A stretch of DNA of 11,308 bases from SZUA-230 sp964581095 (lineage in GTDB: Bacteria > Bacteroidota > Bacteroidia > Cytophagales > Cyclobacteriaceae), in contig CAZONK010000116.1 of the NCBI GenBank assembly GCA_964581095.1, positions 1 through 11,308 of the forward strand, in the 5' to 3' direction. The position numbers and the translations under genes were made by a program. Every line of letters begins with the position of its first letter. Position 1 is the stretch's first letter. The notes beneath the pieces were generated by a model. It saw only the letters and a program-made list of their open reading frames with translations. It was not told the DNA's origin and made no database searches. Shown in pieces: positions 1 through 6,992 of the stretch.

Positions 1-805
1 AGTCTTTGTGTGCCATTGGTATGGTGGTAGTCCCCATCCGCAAGGAGGTTTGAACATTGTTTTCTTTTTCGATATAAATGGTTTCATTTTTACCAGAAAA
101 ATCAGCCGGTTCAACATTCAGGGGTTCTGAAATGTTTAGATTTCCAAACTCATTATTGATTAATCGAATAATATCGTCACCAAAATTTCCTGATGCTAGT
201 ATTGTAAAAGGTTTACCGAATAGGTGATTTTGTGCAAATTCAACAATATGTTCTTTCGTAGTATTCTGAATGTCAGAAATATTAAGTAATTGACCGTAAG
301 GATGTGATTTACCAAACAAATTTTCCCTGAAAAGCTTTGTTGCAATAAAACTTGTTTTCTCGTTGTTAACTTCAAGGTTCCGGGCACGAATGTTTTTATG
401 GATCTCTATTTCGTCTTCCGGATAGGTTGCTTCCGTAATGATGCGACGTAACAATGCCGATAGTTTGTGAAAATGTTTAGTCAAACAGTAGAGTGATATT
501 TCAAGATAATCAAGTCCACTACTAATTTCCAGGTGTGCCCCATACGACTCAAATGTTTCAGCAATTTGTGCGGATGTGAACCCCCGAACTCCTTCAGAAA
601 GCAATTTACCCGCAAAGAAGGCTACACCGTTATTGATTTCGTAATATTTACCGGCAACGAAAAGAATGTCAAATTTTAGTACTTCTTGTGTTCCTGATTG
701 TATAGAATAAAGTTCGACACCATTGTTCAGTACAGATTTCTCTGCCTGTTTTATTGAGATTTCATTTATATGAGTAAAGGGAGGTGGTACGGTTCTGTCC
801 GGCAT
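1..805 (-). CDS. M16-family zinc peptidase homologue, non-catalytic, C-terminus cut by window edge
   Basis: The reading frame starts at ATG 805 (protein begins MPDRTVPPPFTHINEISI) and runs off the left edge after 268 complete codons. M16 domains of this type are usually a little over 400 residues, so about the last third is missing. The N-terminal fold is recognisable: residues 60-73 read GVAFFAGKLLSEGV and align without gaps to the family motif GxAHxxEHxxFxGT. The next stretch, FTSAQIAETFESYGAHLEIS, is also typical, and the later NVQTSLRMG resembles the conserved R-containing segment of the second half-domain. The zinc ligands and catalytic Glu of HxxEH are replaced by Phe63, Gly66 and Lys67, so it should not hydrolyse peptides itself. 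In known M16B pairs a non-catalytic subunit works with a catalytic partner; none lies inside this window. No signal peptide is visible. The start lies 14 bases after the porV stop with no good Shine-Dalgarno, suggesting read-through transcription from porU-porV. Family confidence is high; substrate and partner are unknown. Confidence 0.88.
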   Translation of the reverse strand, partial: MPDRTVPPPFTHINEISIKQAEKSVLNNGVELYSIQSGTQEVLKFDILFVAGKYYEINNGVAFFAGKLLSEGVRGFTSAQIAETFESYGAHLEISSGLDYLEISLYCLTKHFHKLSALLRRIITEATYPEDEIEIHKNIRARNLEVNNEKTSFIATKLFRENLFGKSHPYGQLLNISDIQNTTKEHIVEFAQNHLFGKPFTILASGNFGDDIIRLINNEFGNLNISEPLNVEPADFSGKNETIYIEKENNVQTSLRMGTTTIPMAHKD

Positions 806-819
806 CTGTTGTAATCCGG

Positions 820-2061
820 TCAGTCGGTAACAGAATCGTCGGCTGCAGCGTACACGTCAAAATCAAATATAAGGGTGAACCGCAATGTTTCTGCAAGTGG
901 ATGTTCTTGCTGGGTGGGCACCAAGTAGGCAAAATCAAGTCCAAAAACCTGATATCTGAATCCAACGCCCATGGTAAAATATTTTCGATTGCCTTTATTT
1001 ACATGCTCATTGAAGTATCCTAATCTGGCAGCAAATAAATTATTATACCAGTACTCAAGTCCAAGTCCTATCATAAATTCCTGCATTTCTTCAGAAAAAC
1101 CATCAGGTGCATCCGTAAATGAGCCAAACATACCACTTATCAACCCCCTGTTGGGGTCTTTTCCTCGTGCAATAATCGGATTTCCGTTTGCATCTGTTGC
1201 CAGACTTCCATCATCATTAAACTCATAAACAGGAGGGGAGGGTACCATTAGTTTGTTAATATCAATTGCAAAAGTGATGGTATTGAAGGGATCAAGGTGT
1301 GTTTTGAATGCTGATCCCAAACGAAGATTTGTTGGAATAAAATCTTTATTGTTTTCATCGCTATAGGACAATTTTGCACCAATGTTGGTAATTGATCCGG
1401 CAAAAGCAATATTTGAATTGGAACTGCTCGACAATATGTCTTTATCCCAGTAAACACTGATATCTGCTGCTACACTATTTCCAGGTTTGGCATCGATTGT
1501 AGATGAAGTAAAATTTCCCGTAAGGTTGGAGTGTATATAGCGCAGAGCTACTCCAATGCTTAATTGGTCTGCTAATTGACGTGCGTAGGTGGCATCAATT
1601 GCTACTTCACGAGGGCTGAACTGTCCATTATCAACACCAAACTCATCTGTAAAAAAGATGTCACCCAAATCAAAATAGCGAAGCGAAACTGCTACCGCCT
1701 GCTCTCTTGTAATTTTGTAATATCCCGATAGATAGGAAATGGACATATCATTGATAATTTTCCCCAACCAGGGTGTATAAGACAAAGAAAATCCATATTT
1801 CTTTTCGATCAATGCAAGTTTAGCGCCATTCCAATAGGTAGAGTTTGCATCAGGCGTAAGTGCAGCGCCAACATCGCCCATCGCACCTGAGCGGGCATCA
1901 GGAGCTATTGTCAGAAAAGGAACTGCAGTAGTAATTACCCTGCGAGTAGTATCCTGACCCGATATAATTGCCCGGTTTTGAGACATAACATTTGAAAATG
2001 CTATCAAAACCAGTACTATTAAAAAACCTATTTTCCGAACAAACCTCACTAATTCCACCAC
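820..2061 (-). CDS. porV: Type IX secretion system outer-membrane protein PorV (LptO)
   Basis: The protein is 413 residues with an N-terminal signal peptide: a basic VRFVRK segment, then a hydrophobic core ending near SNVMSQ at about residue 28. After it come the hallmark PorV segments: TAVPFLTIAPDARSGAMGDV, DANSTYWNGAKLA and GFSLSYTPWLGKIINDM. The rest is repetitive beta-strand sequence consistent with a FadL-like outer-membrane barrel. From knowledge of the family, PorV binds the C-terminal domains of T9SS cargo as it leaves the translocon and delivers it to PorU in the attachment complex. The neighbouring porU, 20 bases upstream, supports this strongly. The start is uncertain. No ATG precedes the signal peptide, and in-frame GTG codons lie at 2061, 2058 and 2049. 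The 2049 GTG would give MRFVRKIGFL, a compact signal peptide preceded by GGTGGAA, and may be the true start. The stop is 14 bases before the M16 gene. Confidence 0.95.
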   Translation of the reverse strand: MVELVRFVRKIGFLIVLVLIAFSNVMSQNRAIISGQDTTRRVITTAVPFLTIAPDARSGAMGDVGAALTPDANSTYWNGAKLALIEKKYGFSLSYTPWLGKIINDMSISYLSGYYKITREQAVAVSLRYFDLGDIFFTDEFGVDNGQFSPREVAIDATYARQLADQLSIGVALRYIHSNLTGNFTSSTIDAKPGNSVAADISVYWDKDILSSSSNSNIAFAGSITNIGAKLSYSDENNKDFIPTNLRLGSAFKTHLDPFNTITFAIDINKLMVPSPPVYEFNDDGSLATDANGNPIIARGKDPNRGLISGMFGSFTDAPDGFSEEMQEFMIGLGLEYWYNNLFAARLGYFNEHVNKGNRKYFTMGVGFRYQVFGLDFAYLVPTQQEHPLAETLRFTLIFDFDVYAAADDSVTD

Positions 2062-2072
2062 TTAAATGTAAA

Positions 2073-2080
2073 CAAAGATA
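2073..2080 (-). promoter_or_regulatory. Possible Bacteroidota -7 promoter element ahead of porV
   Basis: On the minus strand the 20-base porU-porV gap contains TATCTTTG, an exact match to the Bacteroidota -7 consensus TAnnTTTG. No TTG is visible at the expected -33 distance, because the upstream sequence is the A/T-rich end of porU. Transcription would begin only a few bases before GTG 2061, which fits better if translation starts at GTG 2049. In AT-rich DNA such an octamer can occur by chance, so this is a candidate internal promoter only. Confidence 0.25.
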
Positions 2081-2081
2081 G

Positions 2082-5000
2082 TTAATAAATAATTAATTTC
2101 TGATATAATTGAGCCATAGCCCCATCTAACGTAGAACGTACAATTATCTTGTAATAGTATAATCCGGGCCTAACTTTTTGTCCGGATGTGTTTCGTCCGT
2201 CCCATTCTATTCCCGAAGCCGTTGTAAAACTTTGGTACAAATCATATTTCGTTTCTTTCACAATACTACCATTTGAATTGAAAATCTGTAAATGAATGTC
2301 AAGATCCTCACCCGCCCTGTTATGTTCAAATGTAAAATTTGTAAAATCAACAAAAGGGTTCGGGTAATTGCGTAAATTTTCCATTGTAAGCTGATCCTTT
2401 TCCGAAACGATGAACTCTATATGAGCTTCGGCTGGATTATTGAATACATCCCATGCTTTAATTGTTATTGTGTGTGGGCCAGGTTCAAGGTTATTCATTG
2501 GATAATTAACCCATCCCGATTGATAAGTATCAAGGTCAGCCTCATAATATTCATTTAGATTCACTACGGAGCCACCATCAATAATGGCTTGAATATTCTG
2601 ATCAAGAATCGATTGTGAAATGGTTATTCCGCTTTCATCAAATAATTTTGCTACTAAAAGTGTATTTGGTTTCACAATCATACCACTTTGATAGGTTGTA
2701 TCACCCATAAACAGTTGAATATCAGGAGGGTCAATGTCGGTTAAAACGGTTACATCTGACCCTCCAATAATAACCTCACCCGATGCACCTGATGCATCTG
2801 AATTTAATACGGAGGAGTAAGCATAAAAGCTTAATTTTCCGAATCCATACTGGTAAGAAATATTTTTCGGCATTATAAAACTAAGTACAAACATTCCTTC
2901 ATTTACAGATGCCTTCCCTTTAAATATTATATTGTCTCGTTCTGAGAAAATGTAACTGGGGTTTTCATTTCCAAGTGTGATTTTTACAGTGGATTTTTCA
3001 AAAAGGATCATATCAAGTGTCCCGTTGAATTGGTTGAGTACATCACCTGAAAGGTTTTTTACAGAACCGGTTAGGGTAACTTTTGAAAGTGCTTTTAAAG
3101 TATCTGCATTAGCTATCAATTGTCCGTTAATTGTTTCTAACTCGACACTATTTTCTGGGAACGCAAGTTTAAGTGAAGGATCACCCAGGAGCGAAAAATT
3201 TCGGTTTACGCTCCCGCTCAGACTATTGTTTTTGGTTTCTTTAAATACATCCCCCAATCTCAGGTTTTTGTTTCTTGAAGATGCGAGAATGCTCTGATAA
3301 AAAGCATTGTTTACTTCAAAATTCTGGCTTGCAAATACCGGCCTTGCTGTTGTGACCAATGCTATTGCACCTCCTTTTTCTTTTAAAATCATTCGTTCCC
3401 CCCCTGAAATAAGTGCAGGGTCATCGTTGCGTCCAAACTCACATGTTGCGGTTATAAATAAGGGGAGCCTATATTCGTTTGTCCAGTTATCGATCATTGG
3501 AATGTCCAGAATCCGCTCTTTGGTCCACTGGCGTTCATTCCCATGTCCGGTGAAATTAACAATGAGTGTTCCTTCATCGACCACCTGGTCGATAACCCTG
3601 TTAACCCCAGGTGCAGTTTCCGGCAAATTTGTTTGCTTGTACGAATCAACGTATATCTTTTTAATGTTTAGTCTGTTCTCCTTCATTGTTACGGTATCAG
3701 CAAGTCTATTTGCCTGCTTCATATGAAGATTGTTATCACCGTCGTCGGCAACAAAACTTACGTTGTTTCTCCACTTTCCAAATGATTTTGAATTTAGCGC
3801 ATAAGTGTAATATTTATCTACAACCACCCTCGCCTCTTCGATGCTCTTCACCGGTAACCGGCCAATACCTAACTCAAGTGTATGGTCGCCGGCACTTGTT
3901 TCTATCCAGTCGCCCTCAGAGTCTTCCATAAATCCAAAATAATCATCCGATGAATAGGAATATATCGGATGAAGTGAATTCCTGGATTCATAGATGGGTA
4001 CATAATTTGTGTCGAATTCGGTACGAGATTTATAATCGTAGGATCCTCTGCCAAAAAGTAGTGCATATCGAATTCCTTTTTCAGAATGGTCAATGTCGTA
4101 CATGTATTTAAGAAAATCCCTGATTGCGGAAATATCCTGCGATCCGGATGAAAACTCATTATAAACCATTTCGGTTGTAACCACATGCACCGTAAGGCCA
4201 TCATGCTGCCGTCGAAGTTGCCCCAATCTATTGGCTTCCTGAACAAAATCAGGATAAGAAACGATGATAAGATTTGCCGGGCCAAGTCCCTGAATATCCT
4301 GGTTTTCAACTTTACCCTCGTAATGCGGAGATACCAGGACCTTATCCGGGTCAAATGCGATGTGAGATTTAAGCTCTGTGTTGGAACCTGATATTCCGAA
4401 TTTGATTTTGTTATTCGATATTGTTACAACCTCTGCCATTGGTGATAATGGATTACTGATGTCCCAGATCATTGTATTTTCATTTCCATTGGCAATGGAA
4501 AATGTAATGTTGGGTAAATCTGTACTTACCCAGGACCGAAAAATGGTTTGATCGTTATAAAGTTCAAGTTTGCTATGAGCTGTAACAAGCAAGTAGTCAA
4601 GATACGGTGTTGAAACGCGCCCTTCTGCTTTCCCGTAACGATAGGACAGAACAAGGGAATCGGGGTTTCCTGTTACAGAAGCTCCCCGAAACTTAAATGT
4701 TTGGGTATCAATTTTACCCCTGCTGGTGTACGTACCGTCCGGGACACTTCCAACAACCTGTTTTCCCACTTCCTTATTGTTGTTAAGGATACTGAACTCG
4801 GCTGGGTTGAATGTTCGTGCCATTACACTGGATGTGATCGTCACATCCTTTTCTTGAACAAATCCGGGGAAGCTAAACCCGAGACTTGTCAGATCAGTTG
4901 CTGATATTCTCTCAAACCACTGTCTTCCGGAGATTACAAGGTTATCCTTATCAACTTCATGCACGCTGTATGAAAAATATGTTTCCACCTCAGGAAAGTT

Positions 5001-5504
5001 GATTCCGGGGTTTGGTATTTCGCAAACTCGTAAACCGTCGCTGCCCGTTAAAGTCAGATAGTAGTAAGAAAAATCATCATAATCATTATTTTTATATAAC
5101 ACAATTTGGTTTTCAAGATCAAATTCATACGTGTCGGCTTCCTGTCCAAAAAATAAAATGTAATCGTCGGAATTAAATACACCGTCCTCTTCTCCCTTGA
5201 TAAATATGTGGTTTTCAACCAGATCTTTAGGGCGTGTGATTGCATTTGACTGTGGAAGCATTTTTCCGCCGTTACCATAAATCTTAATCTTCCTGGGATC
5301 TATAGTAGAAGGGTTCAAACCAATTTCTGAAAGGTAATTAAAATCAATTTTGTAGATACTATCCGATCCTACTTTCAGTTTATACCATTCCCCTGATGCC
5401 AAAACCGAATGACGTACTTCTCCCTGGCCATATACCTGTAAAGACATAGCAAGGGCACCAACTACTGTGCCTATAAAAATTAAATAGGGGATAGACCTCT
5501 TCAA
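2082..5504 (-). CDS. porU: Type IX secretion system sortase PorU (C25 gingipain-like cysteine peptidase)
   Basis: The protein is 1140 residues, normal for PorU. Residues 1-26 form a signal peptide (MKRS, hydrophobic core, LQVYG before Q27). A beta-rich N-terminal region follows, then a C25 caspase-like domain from about Ala410 (ANLIIVSYPDF) to about Gly774 (LLGDPSLKLAF). The catalytic dyad is visible: His654 in NFTGHGNERQW and Cys688 in ITATCEFGRNDD. Beta-sandwich sequence follows, ending in a type IX C-terminal domain from about residue 1040 (NYPNPF near 1048, then FlgD-like IEWDGRN and PGLYYYKI). In the characterised system PorU is the surface sortase that removes the C-terminal domain of cargo and links the cargo to a lipopolysaccharide anchor, while keeping its own domain. 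The start is TTG 5504; no in-frame ATG is available before the signal peptide and there is no clear Shine-Dalgarno. The 71-base spacer upstream (5505-5575) separates it from pssA and could hold its own promoter, but I found no convincing consensus there. Confidence 0.96.
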   Translation of the reverse strand: MKRSIPYLIFIGTVVGALAMSLQVYGQGEVRHSVLASGEWYKLKVGSDSIYKIDFNYLSEIGLNPSTIDPRKIKIYGNGGKMLPQSNAITRPKDLVENHIFIKGEEDGVFNSDDYILFFGQEADTYEFDLENQIVLYKNNDYDDFSYYYLTLTGSDGLRVCEIPNPGINFPEVETYFSYSVHEVDKDNLVISGRQWFERISATDLTSLGFSFPGFVQEKDVTITSSVMARTFNPAEFSILNNNKEVGKQVVGSVPDGTYTSRGKIDTQTFKFRGASVTGNPDSLVLSYRYGKAEGRVSTPYLDYLLVTAHSKLELYNDQTIFRSWVSTDLPNITFSIANGNENTMIWDISNPLSPMAEVVTISNNKIKFGISGSNTELKSHIAFDPDKVLVSPHYEGKVENQDIQGLGPANLIIVSYPDFVQEANRLGQLRRQHDGLTVHVVTTEMVYNEFSSGSQDISAIRDFLKYMYDIDHSEKGIRYALLFGRGSYDYKSRTEFDTNYVPIYESRNSLHPIYSYSSDDYFGFMEDSEGDWIETSAGDHTLELGIGRLPVKSIEEARVVVDKYYTYALNSKSFGKWRNNVSFVADDGDNNLHMKQANRLADTVTMKENRLNIKKIYVDSYKQTNLPETAPGVNRVIDQVVDEGTLIVNFTGHGNERQWTKERILDIPMIDNWTNEYRLPLFITATCEFGRNDDPALISGGERMILKEKGGAIALVTTARPVFASQNFEVNNAFYQSILASSRNKNLRLGDVFKETKNNSLSGSVNRNFSLLGDPSLKLAFPENSVELETINGQLIANADTLKALSKVTLTGSVKNLSGDVLNQFNGTLDMILFEKSTVKITLGNENPSYIFSERDNIIFKGKASVNEGMFVLSFIMPKNISYQYGFGKLSFYAYSSVLNSDASGASGEVIIGGSDVTVLTDIDPPDIQLFMGDTTYQSGMIVKPNTLLVAKLFDESGITISQSILDQNIQAIIDGGSVVNLNEYYEADLDTYQSGWVNYPMNNLEPGPHTITIKAWDVFNNPAEAHIEFIVSEKDQLTMENLRNYPNPFVDFTNFTFEHNRAGEDLDIHLQIFNSNGSIVKETKYDLYQSFTTASGIEWDGRNTSGQKVRPGLYYYKIIVRSTLDGAMAQLYQKLIIY

Positions 5505-5575
5505 AATGCTAAAATCACTTATCTATTAATACTAACAATAGTTAAATAGTCAACGTTTCAAATAGGCAGTTATTT

Positions 5576-6259
5576 TTAGGTTTTTAGGTTTACTAGTGAT
5601 AAAAGGATGTAAATAATGATTATTACGGGTAGGGCAACAATCTTTAACACAAACAATATTATCACGCTTAGTATTACAAAGATAAAGCGAATTTCATTAT
5701 TCTCCCATTTTAAATTCTTGAATTTCAGGCTAAAAAGGGGAAATTCAGCTACCAGGAGCGATGATAATACGATGGATATGGCCACCAATGAGCCTGTTAC
5801 CACAGAATTATCCAGACGGATAAAATGTTTTTCCAGAACGAAAGGTATCGCACTCACAAAAAAAGCACAAGCCGGTGTTGGCAAACCAATAAATTGATCG
5901 GATTGACGATCATCAATATTAAATTTTGCCAGTCGAAGTGCAGAGAATAGAGCAATGGAAAATGCAATATACGGCAAGAATGAATTTTCTGACAGTCTGC
6001 TGATAAGTTGAAACATAATAATGGAAGGAAGTACACCAAAAGTGACCATATCAGCCAGTGAGTCAAGTTCTTTCCCTATCGGGGATGCTACATTTAACAT
6101 TCTGGCACTGAACCCATCAAGAAAATCGAATACTGCAGCTATCCATATCAAGCCACAGGCAATGTACAAATTACCCTTAAGTGCGAATACTATACCAACA
6201 CAACCACTAAGTAGATTCAGCAGTGTAAGCGTGTTGGGAATGTGTGCTTTGATACTCAA
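5576..6259 (-). CDS. pssA: CDP-diacylglycerol-serine O-phosphatidyltransferase (phosphatidylserine synthase)
   Basis: This integral inner-membrane enzyme transfers phosphatidate from CDP-diacylglycerol to L-serine, the first step toward phosphatidylethanolamine. With the start chosen here it is 227 residues. The CDP-alcohol phosphatidyltransferase signature is complete: Asp45, Asp48-Gly49, Ala52-Arg53, Gly62, Asp66 and Asp70, spaced D-x2-DG-x2-AR-x8-G-x3-D-x3-D. Several hydrophobic helices follow, the last forming the C-terminal IVALPVIIIIYILLSLV. I chose TTG 6259 because translation then begins SIKAHIPNTLTLLNLLSG, the usual N-terminus of this family. The only upstream ATG, at 6331, lies inside the metal-binding PGHG codons of the preceding gene and would add 24 unrelated residues. 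With TTG, only one base separates it from the upstream stop, suggesting translational coupling. The alternative head-group alcohol (for example glycerol) is less likely given the type II PssA-like N-terminus. Confidence 0.92.
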   Translation of the reverse strand: MSIKAHIPNTLTLLNLLSGCVGIVFALKGNLYIACGLIWIAAVFDFLDGFSARMLNVASPIGKELDSLADMVTFGVLPSIIMFQLISRLSENSFLPYIAFSIALFSALRLAKFNIDDRQSDQFIGLPTPACAFFVSAIPFVLEKHFIRLDNSVVTGSLVAISIVLSSLLVAEFPLFSLKFKNLKWENNEIRFIFVILSVIILFVLKIVALPVIIIIYILLSLVNLKT

Positions 6260-6260
6260 A

Positions 6261-6917
6261 CTACACCATTGGATTAATTCCGCAAAAAGGATTCGATACT
6301 CGTTCTTCACCGATCGTTGTTGTTGAACCATGCCCTGGGTAAACCACCATTGAGTCGTTTAAATTAAATAATTTTGACTTTATACTATTGATCAAAACAT
6401 CAAAATTACCGCCCGGAAGATCGGTTCTTCCAATACTACGCTCGAAAAGCACATCACCACTAATGCATATGTTTTCTTCGGCATTAACCAGCGCAATGTG
6501 CCCCGGTGAGTGTCCCGGTACAAACAAAACCTTAAGTGAACTATTCCCAAATCCAACAGAATCCCCTTCAGAAAGGAATTTTTCAGATGTTGTTGTTTGA
6601 TAATTTTCAAACCCGTAGGAAGGTGCATAGGAAGCAACTGATTCAAGGACCTGTAATTCAGATTCATGCAGTTCCAATAACACATTATACGTATCCTGAA
6701 TAAATTTATTTCCCAGGCAATGATCGATATGGCTGTGTGTGTTGATGAGTTTTACAATTTTTAGCGATTTAGTTCTTATAAAATCGGTCAGTTCGGATTT
6801 TTCATGGTCTTCGTAGCAACCGGGGTCAATGATAATGGCTTCCTTTGTCTCATCAAAAAGCACGAAAGTGTTTTCACTAAATGGATTGAAAACGAAAATA
6901 TTTATTTGAATCATCAT
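6261..6917 (-). CDS. Metallo-beta-lactamase-fold hydrolase, glyoxalase II-like
   Basis: The protein is 218 residues, cytosolic by appearance with no signal peptide. All expected metal ligands of the glyoxalase II-type fold are present: His61, His63, Asp65 and His66 in THSHIDH, His136 in PGHSPGH, Asp155 in ISGDVLF, and His196 in YPGHG. The FERSIGRTDLPGG segment is also characteristic of this subfamily. Such proteins hydrolyse thioesters such as S-lactoyl-glutathione or related thiol adducts. It lacks the C-terminal extension of true glyoxalase II (about 250 residues), so the natural thiol substrate is unknown. It starts at ATG 6917 or the adjacent ATG 6914, without an obvious Shine-Dalgarno. 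It is first in its transcription unit, divergent from the FAD oxidoreductase gene, and ends one base before the pssA start. A link between the hydrolase and phospholipid synthesis is not evident beyond co-transcription. Confidence 0.9.
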   Translation of the reverse strand: MMIQINIFVFNPFSENTFVLFDETKEAIIIDPGCYEDHEKSELTDFIRTKSLKIVKLINTHSHIDHCLGNKFIQDTYNVLLELHESELQVLESVASYAPSYGFENYQTTTSEKFLSEGDSVGFGNSSLKVLFVPGHSPGHIALVNAEENICISGDVLFERSIGRTDLPGGNFDVLINSIKSKLFNLNDSMVVYPGHGSTTTIGEERVSNPFCGINPMV

Positions 6918-6992
6918 ATAGGTTGTTCAAGAATAGCTCAAATTTGTAGCATTATAATGCAATAAGCAAGCATTGCTAAGGACTATACCTTT
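6918..6992. promoter_or_regulatory. Divergent intergenic spacer with a 12-base palindrome
   Basis: This 75-base gap separates the outward-pointing MBL hydrolase and FAD oxidoreductase genes, so promoters for both directions should lie in or next to it. It contains a perfect 12-base palindrome, GCATTATAATGC, at 6949-6960. Partly overlapping it is a second imperfect inverted repeat, GCAAT at 6959-6963 and ATTGC at 6972-6976. The palindrome has the size of a dimeric regulator half-site pair, but it is too short and AT-rich to act as a terminator. No pair of -33 and -7 boxes is convincing on either strand. The end of the spacer carries TAAGGA at 6977-6982, a plausible ribosome binding site for the plus-strand gene. 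Confidence 0.45.

Noticed and set aside
3307..3726. A 139-residue open frame on the plus strand opposite porU
   Set aside because: It is antisense to the catalytic region of porU; its composition looks like a shadow of conserved codons and no family is recognisable.
3902..4354. A 150-residue open frame on the minus strand inside porU
   Set aside because: It lies wholly within the strongly supported C25 domain of porU in another frame, has no recognisable domain and no start signals.
5505..5575. Promoter with TTG at 5551-5553 and TAGTATTA at 5527-5534 upstream of porU
   Set aside because: The -7 box has two mismatches to TAnnTTTG and the 16-base spacer is short; AT-rich sequence gives such matches easily.
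6260..6331. N-terminal extension of pssA from ATG 6331
   Set aside because: It overlaps the metal-ligand codons of the upstream hydrolase and adds residues unlike any PssA N-terminus; TTG 6259 fits better.
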